Assembly: GCA_002441445.1 (NCBI GenBank)
Contig: DJWC01000079.1
Location: 393 to 10,516, forward strand
Reading direction: 5' to 3'
DNA from: Pusillimonas sp. UBA6240
GTDB lineage: Bacteria; Pseudomonadota; Gammaproteobacteria; Burkholderiales; Burkholderiaceae_B
DNA: 10,124 nucleotides
Part shown: positions 1-6,741 of the stretch, one piece after another
Layout of the letters: each line of letters begins with the position of its first letter
Position numbering within the stretch: position 1 is the stretch's first letter
Translations under genes and position numbers: made by a program
The notes under the pieces: model-generated
The model's input: only the letters and a program-made list of their open reading frames with translations
Database searches by the model: none
What the model was told of the DNA's origin: nothing

Positions 1-185
1 GCGTCCAGCGATTCGGCCTTGGCGCTGTCGATGAAGCCGCAGGTATTGACGACGACGACATCGGCGTTGTCATAGTCCGGCGTGATGGCATAGCCTTCGG
101 TGCGCAGCTGGGTCAGTATGCGCTCGGAATCGACCAGCGCCTTCGGACATCCCAGGCTGACGAAGCCGACTTTTGGGGAACTCAT
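1..185 (-). CDS. rimO: Ribosomal protein S12 methylthiotransferase RimO, N-terminal part
   Basis: This is the first 61 codons of a minus-strand gene that continues past the left edge. RimO is a radical-SAM enzyme that methylthiolates a conserved aspartate of ribosomal protein S12. The visible part is the N-terminal MTTase (UPF0004) domain. It begins MSSPKVGFVSLGCPKALVDS, with the hallmark first cysteine in SLGCPKALVDSE and a second in VVNTCGFIDSAKAES; both are cluster ligands in this family. That pair of motifs separates RimO from its relative MiaB. The start codon is supported by an AAAGG Shine-Dalgarno sequence (191-195 on the plus strand). The radical-SAM and TRAM domains lie outside the window. 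It is divergent from rsmB. Confidence 0.93.
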   Translation of the reverse strand, partial: MSSPKVGFVSLGCPKALVDSERILTQLRTEGYAITPDYDNADVVVVNTCGFIDSAKAESLD

Positions 186-196
186 GGTTAACCTTT

Positions 197-209
197 GAGC
201 CGCAGGCTC
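197..209. promoter_or_regulatory. Small perfect hairpin in the rimO leader
   Basis: GAGCC-GCA-GGCTC forms a 5-base-pair stem with a 3-base loop directly next to the rimO Shine-Dalgarno sequence. In the rimO transcript it sits just upstream of AAAGG, where it could affect ribosome access. It has no T-run after it in the rimO direction, so it is not a standard terminator. Any regulatory role is inference. Confidence 0.3.
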
Positions 210-278
210 GTTAAAAAAAGAATTTCGGGGCGGCGGGAGCCGGCGCGCGGTTGAAGTGCGAATTGATGATAAAGTCCG

Positions 279-307
279 ATCAAAGAGAACACGCCCTGGT
301 TTTTCAA
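279..307 (-). promoter_or_regulatory. Possible sigma-70 promoter for rimO
   Basis: Read on the minus strand, TTGAAA (302-307) and TTTGAT (279-284) are separated by exactly 17 bases. This is a 5/6 match to the -35 consensus and 4/6 to the -10. It lies in the divergent rimO/rsmB spacer and would give a rimO leader of roughly 90 bases. I saw no comparably good promoter pointing toward rsmB. Matches of this quality occur by chance, so this is tentative. Confidence 0.28.
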
Positions 308-311
308 TAAC

Positions 312-1658
312 GTGCCCGATACCTCCAAGCCCACTCGCAACATCGCCTTGTCCGATACCATGCTGGCCAGCGCACACAATGTGCAGGCGGTATCGGCGGG
401 CAAGTCCCTGTCGGACAGCCTGGCGGCGACACCACCCGCCTTGCGGGCGTCGGCGCAGGCGGTTTCGTTCCACGTCATGCGCCGCCTTGGCTTGGTGCGC
501 GCGATCAGGGGGATCATGGTCCGGCGTACGCCGCCCAACCCTTTGTTCGACGCCCTGCTGCTGGTTTCCCTGGCCTTGCTGGACGCCGCCATCGAACATG
601 CCGACGCCGATGCCGGCGGACCGGAACTGCGCCACACCCCGGTCTATGCCGTGCATACCGTCGTGGACCAGGCCGTGCGGGCCGCAAGCGGCGTACCGCG
701 AATGCGCAGCTATAAAGCGCTGCTGAATGCGACGCTAAGAGGGTACATACGTGAAAGAAGCGCTATTTTAGCGCAGCTCCGGGAAGACCCGGTAGCGCTC
801 CACAACCACCCGCAATGGTGGATAGAGCGCCTGCGCCAGGCCTATCCCGGGCAATGGCGGGCGATACTGGCCGCCGCCGATGTGCCGGGCCCCATGACGC
901 TGCGGGTCAATATCCGCCGCTCGTCCGTCGATGGCATGTTGCGCGAACTCGAAGCGGCCGGCATGCCGGCCGCGCATGTGGGCGGCGAGGCGATAACGCT
1001 GCTCCATCCCCGTCCCGTCCAGGAAATCCCCGGGTTCGAACAGGGCTGGTGGTCGGTGCAGGACGCCGCCGCCCAGCAGGCGGCCATGTTGCTGCCTCTG
1101 GCGCCGGGCATGCGCGTGCTGGATGCCTGCGCGGCGCCGGGCGGGAAGACGGCGCATATCCTGGAGCGCGCCGATGTCGAGCTGGTGGCGCTGGACAACG
1201 ACGCCGCCAGGCTGGAGCGCATCGGACAGAATCTGCGGCGGCTGGGCCTGGACGGCCCATCGGTCACACTGGCTTGCGCCGACGCGGCCGATCCTGAGGC
1301 GTGGTGGGATGGGCGCGGCTTCGATGCGGTGCTGGCCGATGTGCCCTGCACAGGCTCGGGCGTGGTACGGCGGCATCCGGACATACGCTGGCTGCGGCGC
1401 GATGCCGATCTTGGCAAGACGGCGGCTTTGCAGCGGCGCATCGCCGATGCGCTTTGGGGCGTGCTCAAGCCGGGCGGCCATCTGCTTTATGCGACGTGCT
1501 CCATTTTCCCGCAGGAAGGCGAGCAGCAGGCGCAGGGGTTTTGCAGCCGCCATGCCGATGCGCTGCGCCTGCCCGCTCCGGGCCAGATGTTGCCTTTGCC
1601 GGACGGCATGGGCAGCCATGACGGTTTTTTCTACGCCTTGTTTGCCAAGAAAGGGTGA
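312..1658 (+). CDS. rsmB: 16S rRNA (cytosine(967)-C(5))-methyltransferase RsmB
   Basis: The product methylates C967 of 16S rRNA using S-adenosylmethionine and acts in the cytoplasm. The 448-residue protein has the usual RsmB layout: a NusB-like RNA-binding domain (about 15-140), a linker, then a Rossmann methyltransferase domain. Visible motifs are the SAM-binding loop DACAAPGGKTAHILE (near 270), DVPCTGSG with Cys346, and YATCSIFPQE with Cys396. These are the two cysteines expected in this m5C enzyme family, one catalytic and one for product release. The start is uncertain: GTG at 312 gives MPDTSKPTRN, while ATG at 360 is an alternative, and neither has a clear Shine-Dalgarno sequence. The frame is closed by a stop at 270-272. 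It is the first rightward gene of the plrSR-like block. Confidence 0.94.
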   Translation: MPDTSKPTRNIALSDTMLASAHNVQAVSAGKSLSDSLAATPPALRASAQAVSFHVMRRLGLVRAIRGIMVRRTPPNPLFDALLLVSLALLDAAIEHADADAGGPELRHTPVYAVHTVVDQAVRAASGVPRMRSYKALLNATLRGYIRERSAILAQLREDPVALHNHPQWWIERLRQAYPGQWRAILAAADVPGPMTLRVNIRRSSVDGMLRELEAAGMPAAHVGGEAITLLHPRPVQEIPGFEQGWWSVQDAAAQQAAMLLPLAPGMRVLDACAAPGGKTAHILERADVELVALDNDAARLERIGQNLRRLGLDGPSVTLACADAADPEAWWDGRGFDAVLADVPCTGSGVVRRHPDIRWLRRDADLGKTAALQRRIADALWGVLKPGGHLLYATCSIFPQEGEQQAQGFCSRHADALRLPAPGQMLPLPDGMGSHDGFFYALFAKKG

Positions 1659-1822
1659 GTGATACAAAAATGGAGCCTTGCCCGATGTCGACCATGGCCT
1701 CAAGCGCCGGCCCCGCTCTCCAGGACCGGAGCCGGACCGGGACGTCGCAGGCTCCGGCCGGCGATGGGGGCCGGTTCCAAAGGGCGCAGCCTGGCGGCCC
1801 TGGCCGTGTGTATTGGTGATTA
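1659..1822. other. GC-rich intergenic segment with overlapping hairpins
   Basis: This 164-base gap interrupts an otherwise tightly packed block. CCGGAGCC (1726-1733) pairs perfectly with GGCTCCGG (1750-1757), an 8-base-pair stem with a 16-base loop. CCGGCC (1754-1759) pairs with GGCCGG (1769-1774). The two stems share bases 1754-1757, so they exclude each other. Neither is followed by a T-run. It could be an attenuator-like switch, a processing site, or simply GC-rich sequence. I found no convincing gene or clear promoter in it. Confidence 0.4.
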
Positions 1823-2404
1823 ATGATGTTGCGACTGCTGCTTACGCTTCTGTTGTGCGTTTTCATGACGGCCCAAGCCACCGACGCCGATGTGCCGAAT
1901 GAAGGCGCGCGCGTGCTGCAGGTCGATCCCGTGGTCCATGACGGCCGCCTGTATGTGGATGCCGACGTCGATATCGTGGTGTCGGGCGACCTGCGCAATG
2001 CCGCCGAAAAAGGCGTTCCCATCTACTTCACGGCGGACGTGGAAATCGTCTCCAAGCGCTGGTGGTGGTTCGACAAAACGGTCGTGAAGGATCAAATGAC
2101 CTGGCGCATCGTCTACAACGCTTTGACGCGCCAGTGGCGCGTCGGCACGGGCGAGCTCTCGCTGCCGGAATCCTCGCTGGACGACGCCTTGTCGGTCCTG
2201 CGCAATATACGCGGCTGGGCCGTGGCGGACGTCAAGGATCTCGAGCACGACGTCACGTATCATGGCCGCATCCGCGTCAGGCTGGATACGTCGCTATTGG
2301 CCCGTCCTTTCCAGGTGGATGCCTATAACAGCAGTGCGTGGTCTCTTGCTACTCCATGGAAAAATTTCACTTTTTCGATCTCAATCGCCGAGCCCCGGCC
2401 CTGA
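1823..2404 (+). CDS. Exported DUF4390-family protein
   Basis: The function of this family is unknown. The 193-residue product starts with a clear cleavable signal peptide: positive Arg4, a leucine-rich core (about 5-15), then TAQA followed by TDADVP, so cleavage is likely near residue 19 and the mature protein is periplasmic or exported. The remainder is beta-rich, with VDADVDIVVSGDL, the tryptophan cluster KRWWWFDK, LSLPESSLDDALSVLRNI and a terminal NFTFSISI strand, the pattern I associate with DUF4390. GGTGAT at 1815-1820 serves as ribosome binding site. The next codon is also ATG, so 1826 is an equally possible start. Its end overlaps the kinase gene by 49 bases. A link to the adjacent kinase's periplasmic sensing is tempting but is inference only. 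Confidence 0.85.
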   Translation: MMLRLLLTLLLCVFMTAQATDADVPNEGARVLQVDPVVHDGRLYVDADVDIVVSGDLRNAAEKGVPIYFTADVEIVSKRWWWFDKTVVKDQMTWRIVYNALTRQWRVGTGELSLPESSLDDALSVLRNIRGWAVADVKDLEHDVTYHGRIRVRLDTSLLARPFQVDAYNSSAWSLATPWKNFTFSISIAEPRP

Positions 2405-4740
2405 TCAAATGGGGCTTGCGCGGGGCGCTGGCCGTCGCCGCCTGCAGCGCCCTGGCCTTGCTGGCCCTGCTGGTCTGGTCCACGGGCAATGCGTCGCGCT
2501 ACGCCCAGCAGTACGACACCTTGCTGGTGCTCAACGGCGTACTGGCGGTCGCGCTGGTTTCCTGGGTGGTGGTGCTGTCGGCGCGCTTGCTGCGGCAGAT
2601 CCGCCGCCGGCAGTTCGGCGCGCGCCTGACCGCGCGCTTCGCGCTGTATTTCACGCTGATAGGCGTGCTGCCGGGCGCGCTGATCTACCTGCTGTCGGTG
2701 CAGTTCATGTCGCGCTCCATCGAGTCCTGGTTCAATGTGCGCGTGGACAGCGCGCTGGAGGCCGGCCTGAATCTGGGGCGCGCGGCGCTGGACTCGCAGC
2801 TGGGCGATCTGGGCGCCCGCGCACGCGAGATGGCGGCCAAGCTCAGCGGCGCCAGCGATGCCGATATGGCGCTGACCATCACTCGCTTGCGCGAGACCAG
2901 CGGCGTCTCGGAAGCCCTGGTGTTCACCGGAAATAACCGCCTGGTGGCTTTTTCTTCGTCGGCCTATGGGAAGCTGCTGCCCGATCCGCCGCCCTCCAGC
3001 GTCATCAACCAGCTTCGGGTGTCTCGCGGCTATTCGGCGGCCGAGGCGGACGAACCAGCCGCGGCGCAAGGCGAAGAGCAGGCCGGCCACGGCCTGCATT
3101 TGCGGGTGGTGGTGCCCATCAATAGCAGCATGGACCGCCTCAGTTCGGCGCTGGGCATGGCGCCCGACACGCGCTGGCTGCAAGTGATCGAGCCCGTGCC
3201 GGAGCAGATCGCGCGCAACGCCAACCAGGTGCAGCAAGGCTTCCGCGACTACCAGGAACTGGCCTTGTCGCGGCTGGGGCTGCGCAAGCTGTACGGCATC
3301 ACGCTGACACTGGCCTTGATCCTGGCGGTGTTCGCCGCCGTGGTGGCGGCGCTGGCGGTGTCCAGGCGCCTGGTCAGGCCCTTGCTGACCCTGGCCGCCG
3401 GCACGCAGGCGGTGGGGGTGGGGGACTATCGGCCGCTGCCCGAACCGCCCGAAAAAGACGAGGTGGGCCAATTGACGCGTTCGTTCAACGCCATGACCCG
3501 GCAATTGGATGAAGCCCGCCACATGGTGGAAAACAACCGCCTGCAGCTGGAACGTTCGAATGTCTATCTGGAATCCGTGCTCAGCCATTTGTCGTCGGGG
3601 GTGCTGGTATTCGACGAGATGTTCCGGGTGACGATGTTCAACCAGGGGGCGCAAAGCATACTGCGCGTGGACCTGCGTTCGGTCAAGGGCCGGCCGCTGG
3701 AAACGGCGGACGGCGCCTTCGCCTTTTCGCAATTGATACGCCAGGCTTTTTCGGCCCATGCCGCCGTGGGTTCGGAGCGCCTCTATTGGCAGCAGCAATT
3801 CGAGCTCGAACTGGAAGCGGCCAGCGACAACGAAAAGAAAAAGCATGTCATCACGGTGCTGGCGCGCGGCACGCATCTGAGCGTGGACGGCCGCGGCAAT
3901 GGCTATCTGGTGGTGTTCGACGACATCAGCGAAGTCATATCGGCCAACCGCACCGTGGCCTGGGGCGAAGTGGCGCGCAGGCTGGCGCATGAAATCAAGA
4001 ACCCCCTTACGCCCATCCAGCTCTCCGCCGAACGACTGGCCATGAAGCTGGCCGATCGCCTTGACGAGGCGGACGCGGCCATGCTGATGCGCTCCACGAA
4101 CACCATCGTGAACCAGGTGGCATCATTGAAGAAGATGGTCGACGACTTCCGCGAATACGCCCGCACGCCGCCGGCGCAGATGCAGGACGTCGACCTCAAT
4201 GCCCTGATCGCCGATGTGCTGGCGTTGTACGGCTGGGATCCCGCCGTGGGGGCGGTGCGTGACGACGGCGGCAGCATCCGCATCGACGTGAATCTGGAAG
4301 CCGGCCTGCCCGTCATCCAGGGCGATCCCACCCAATTGCGGCAAGTGATCCATAATCTGCTCGCCAATGCGCGCGATGCGGCCACTCAAGACCAGCCGCT
4401 GTCCGCGGCCTGCATTTATGTGCAGACGAAAACCATGCATTCCAGCGCCGACGAAGAAGGGCGTTTGGCGGTCAGGCTCACGGTGTCGGATAATGGTCCG
4501 GGCTTCGCCCCGCAAGTATTGACACGCGTGTTCGAGCCTTATGTCACGACCAAGGCGAGCGGGACGGGCTTGGGACTTGCTATAGTAAAAAAGATTATCG
4601 AAGAACACGGCGGTCGTATCGACATTTCCAACCGCCGCGAGGGGGGGGCACGCATTTCCATCCTCTGGACGCGCCTTGCCGACGCCCAGCCTGCGCTGGA
4701 CGTAGCTACGCAAGGGAACGATAATGCGGGAAAAAGATAG
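2356..4740 (+). CDS. plrS: NtrY-family sensor histidine kinase, PlrS-like
   Basis: A membrane histidine kinase of 794 residues from the ATG at 2356. A GTG at 2338 would add six residues; neither has a good ribosome binding site, so translation is probably coupled to the overlapping upstream gene. Predicted order: membrane helices at about 18-42, 54-78 and 91-116, an extracytoplasmic region to about 313, a fourth helix, a HAMP linker ending EVGQLTRSFNAMTRQL, a PAS-like domain beginning YLESVLSHLSSGVLVF, then HisKA and HATPase_c. The H-box RRLAHEIKNPLTPIQL places the phosphorylated histidine at 545. The N-box is HNLLANARDA, followed by SDNGPGF, and the lid is FEPYVTTKASGTGLGLAIVKK. All catalytic motifs are intact. 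The plrS name comes from similarity of layout and context to the Bordetella system as I remember it. Confidence 0.9.
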   Translation: MEKFHFFDLNRRAPALIKWGLRGALAVAACSALALLALLVWSTGNASRYAQQYDTLLVLNGVLAVALVSWVVVLSARLLRQIRRRQFGARLTARFALYFTLIGVLPGALIYLLSVQFMSRSIESWFNVRVDSALEAGLNLGRAALDSQLGDLGARAREMAAKLSGASDADMALTITRLRETSGVSEALVFTGNNRLVAFSSSAYGKLLPDPPPSSVINQLRVSRGYSAAEADEPAAAQGEEQAGHGLHLRVVVPINSSMDRLSSALGMAPDTRWLQVIEPVPEQIARNANQVQQGFRDYQELALSRLGLRKLYGITLTLALILAVFAAVVAALAVSRRLVRPLLTLAAGTQAVGVGDYRPLPEPPEKDEVGQLTRSFNAMTRQLDEARHMVENNRLQLERSNVYLESVLSHLSSGVLVFDEMFRVTMFNQGAQSILRVDLRSVKGRPLETADGAFAFSQLIRQAFSAHAAVGSERLYWQQQFELELEAASDNEKKKHVITVLARGTHLSVDGRGNGYLVVFDDISEVISANRTVAWGEVARRLAHEIKNPLTPIQLSAERLAMKLADRLDEADAAMLMRSTNTIVNQVASLKKMVDDFREYARTPPAQMQDVDLNALIADVLALYGWDPAVGAVRDDGGSIRIDVNLEAGLPVIQGDPTQLRQVIHNLLANARDAATQDQPLSAACIYVQTKTMHSSADEEGRLAVRLTVSDNGPGFAPQVLTRVFEPYVTTKASGTGLGLAIVKKIIEEHGGRIDISNRREGGARISILWTRLADAQPALDVATQGNDNAGKR

Positions 4741-4750
4741 GTGACGCTTT

Positions 4751-5443
4751 ATGGCCAGAATCCTGGTTGTTGACGACGAAATTGGTATCCGTGAGCTTTT
4801 GTCCGAAATCCTTTACGACGAAGGGCACACGGTGGAACTCGCGGAAAATGCGGCGCAGGCGCGCGCATCACGGCTGCGGGCGCGCCCTGATCTCGTTTTG
4901 CTCGATATCTGGATGCCCGATACCGACGGCGTAAGCCTGCTGAAGGAATGGAGCTCGCAGGGCCTGCTGGACATGCCCGTCATCATGATGAGCGGGCACG
5001 CCACCGTCGATACCGCGGTGGAAGCCACGCGCATCGGGGCGGTGGACTTTCTTGAAAAGCCGATCACGCTGCAGAAGCTGTTGAAAACCATTGCGGCGGG
5101 GCTGGCCAGGCCGGTGGTCACGCCGGCGCTGGTAGCCGCGGCCAGGCTGCCCGAACGCCGTTCCGACCCCGCCGAGCCCGCGCCCCTGACCACCACCCCC
5201 ATGCCCGCCATGGCCGAGCCGCCCGGCGAATTGAATCATTCACTGCTGGGCGGCATTTCGCTGGATCAGCCGCTGCGCGATGCGCGCGACGAATTCGAGC
5301 GCATCTATTTCGAATACCATCTGGGCCGCGAAAATCACAGCATGACGCGGGTGTCTGAAAAAACCGGCCTGGAACGCACCCACTTATATCGCAAACTGAA
5401 GCAGCTGGGCATCGATTCGTCCCGCAAGAAGAACACCAGTTGA
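4751..5443 (+). CDS. plrR: NtrX-like response regulator without AAA+ domain, PlrR-like
   Basis: A 230-residue two-component regulator, the likely partner of the kinase 10 bases upstream. The receiver domain (about 1-118) has the acidic pair Asp8-Asp9 in VVDDE, phospho-acceptor Asp52 in LLDIWMPDTDG, Ser81 in MMSGHA and Lys103 in FLEKP. A proline/alanine-rich linker (about 121-160) follows. The C-terminus (about 172-222) is a Fis-type helix-turn-helix with ERIYFEYHL and SEKTGLERTHLYRKLKQLGI. Classical NtrX has an approximately 240-residue sigma-54 AAA+ module in between; it is absent, with no GAFTGA or Walker motifs. The regulator therefore probably acts with ordinary sigma-70-type promoters. 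GGTGA (4740-4744) is the ribosome binding site. The plrR name is by analogy. Confidence 0.9.
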   Translation: MARILVVDDEIGIRELLSEILYDEGHTVELAENAAQARASRLRARPDLVLLDIWMPDTDGVSLLKEWSSQGLLDMPVIMMSGHATVDTAVEATRIGAVDFLEKPITLQKLLKTIAAGLARPVVTPALVAAARLPERRSDPAEPAPLTTTPMPAMAEPPGELNHSLLGGISLDQPLRDARDEFERIYFEYHLGRENHSMTRVSEKTGLERTHLYRKLKQLGIDSSRKKNTS

Positions 5444-5454
5444 ACGGAGCAAGC

Positions 5455-6573
5455 ATGTCCCGGCTTTTCGAACCCATCACCCTGGGCGGCCTGACGCTGC
5501 CCAATCGCATCATCGTATCCCCCATGTGCCAGTATTCCGCCGTCGATGGCAGCGCCACCGCTTGGCATGTGGTCCACCTTGGCAGCCTGGCGCTGGGCGG
5601 CATGGGCCTGCTTTGCGTGGAAGCCACGGCTGTCAGCCCAGAGGGCCGCATCACCCACGGCTGCCTGGGCTTGTGGAATGACGACAACGAAGAAGCGTTG
5701 CGCAAAGTGCTGAGCGCCATCCGCGCCACCTCGCCCGTGAAACTGGCCATACAGCTGGGCCATGCGGGGCGCAAAGCGTCCAGCGCGGTGCCCTGGCAGG
5801 GCGGCCAGTTGATTACGGTCGATCAAGGCGGCTGGCAGCCCCTGGCGCCGTCGGCCGTTGCGCAAAAAGAAGGCGAGCCCGCGCCCCGCGCCATGACCGC
5901 GGCCGATATCGAACGCATCAAGGCTGATTTCGTCGCCTCGGCGCGGCGCGCCGTGCGCCTGGGTTTCGACGCGATCGAGCTGCATGGCGCGCATGGCTAT
6001 CTCTTGCATCAATTCCTGTCGCCCATCGCCAACCGGCGCAGCGACGAGTACGGCGGCAGCCTGGAAAACCGCATGCGCTTTCCCATGGAAGTCTTCCAGG
6101 CCGTGCGCGCGGCGGTGCCGGCGTCCGTGCCGGTGGGGGTGCGCGTGTCGGCCACCGACTGGATGGACGGCGAGCCCAGCTGGACGCTGGATCAAACGAT
6201 AAGCCTGGGCAAGGCCTTGCAGGCGGCGGGAGCGGCCTGGCTGGACGTGTCCAGCGGCGGGATATCGCCCAAGCAGCAGATCCCGCTGGGGCCGGGCTAT
6301 CAAGTGCCTTTGGCTGAAGCGGCGAAGCGGGAAATCGGCATGCCCGTCATGGCGGTGGGCTTGATCACTGAAGCCCGCCAGGCCGAGGCCATCGTGGCCG
6401 AAGGACGGGCCGATATGGTCGCGCTGGCGCGCGCCTTCCTGTACAACCCACGCTGGGCCTGGCACGCGGCCGCCGAACTGGGCGGGCAGGTGGATGGCCC
6501 GCCGCAATATTGGCGATCACTGCCGTCCGGCAAAAACGCCGTCTTCGGCCGGACCAGCTTCGGCACGCGCTGA
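5455..6573 (+). CDS. Old yellow enzyme, YqjM/XenA-class NAD(P)H:flavin oxidoreductase
   Basis: An FMN-dependent ene-reductase with a TIM-barrel fold, expected to reduce activated C=C bonds of enones, maleimides or nitro compounds using NAD(P)H. The 372-residue product shows the signature of the thermophilic-like class: SPMCQYSA with Cys25 and Tyr27, and HGAHGYLLHQFLSP with His177 and His180, which bind the substrate carbonyl. It also has NRRSDEYGGSLENR and a C-terminal RAFLYNPRWAWHAAAELG segment typical of XenA-like enzymes. I chose ATG at 5455 because GGAG (5446-5449) sits five bases upstream; an in-frame TTG at 5440 overlaps the previous stop but lacks such a site. Eleven bases separate it from the regulator gene, so co-transcription is likely. 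The natural substrate cannot be told from sequence. Confidence 0.93.
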   Translation: MSRLFEPITLGGLTLPNRIIVSPMCQYSAVDGSATAWHVVHLGSLALGGMGLLCVEATAVSPEGRITHGCLGLWNDDNEEALRKVLSAIRATSPVKLAIQLGHAGRKASSAVPWQGGQLITVDQGGWQPLAPSAVAQKEGEPAPRAMTAADIERIKADFVASARRAVRLGFDAIELHGAHGYLLHQFLSPIANRRSDEYGGSLENRMRFPMEVFQAVRAAVPASVPVGVRVSATDWMDGEPSWTLDQTISLGKALQAAGAAWLDVSSGGISPKQQIPLGPGYQVPLAEAAKREIGMPVMAVGLITEARQAEAIVAEGRADMVALARAFLYNPRWAWHAAAELGGQVDGPPQYWRSLPSGKNAVFGRTSFGTR

Positions 6574-6720
6574 TCGATTCATTACCGATCGATTCATCAT
6601 CGATCGATTCATCATCGATTGATTCCTCGCCGATTGGGCGCTCATCGATCGGTCCCTGGTCGATTGATTCTTCATCAATCGATCCTTTCGATCGGACCGG
6701 CGCCGATCGCCCATCACCGA
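6574..6720. repeat. Tandem array of about ten 15-base hairpin-forming units
   Basis: The array starts on the base after the oxidoreductase stop and almost fills the gap to convergent bioC. The unit is close to TCGATTCATCATCGA, whose ends TCGAT and ATCGA are reverse complements around a 5-base loop. Units begin at 6574, 6589, 6604, 6619, 6634, 6649, 6664, 6679 (13 bases), 6692 and 6707 (14 bases). Units at 6589 and 6604 are identical. The unit at 6664, TTGATTCTTCATCAA, changes both stem arms together and keeps perfect pairing; others use G-T pairs or one mismatch. Most unit junctions carry CGATCG or a close variant. Function unknown: it could be a transcription end, a protein-binding array or a drifting minisatellite. 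Confidence 0.85.
6658..6684. terminator. Longest hairpin in the array, possible two-way transcription stop
   Basis: GGTCGATTGAT pairs with ATCAATCGATCC-type sequence around the loop TCTTC. The stem has 11 base pairs including one G-T pair, centred on the unit at 6664. It sits between convergent genes, where a shared terminator would be expected. It lacks a clean T-run on either side (CCTTTCG follows on the plus strand), so intrinsic termination is uncertain. Confidence 0.35.
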
Positions 6721-6741
6721 TCGGCCTGTTTCAGCGTGAAG

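Noticed and set aside
2323..3990. Long minus-strand open frame (555 codons) opposite the kinase gene
   Set aside because: It is antisense to a gene with every histidine-kinase motif. The peptide is low-complexity (H, Q, R rich) with no domain, as expected from the mirror of high-GC coding sequence.
5335..6507. Minus-strand open frame (390 codons) opposite the old yellow enzyme
   Set aside because: Composition is that of an antisense shadow, and the plus strand carries full catalytic motifs.
6574..6720. Phage or integron attachment site in the 15-base array
   Set aside because: No integrase, tRNA or cassette lies nearby, and the unit does not match a recombination core that I recognise.
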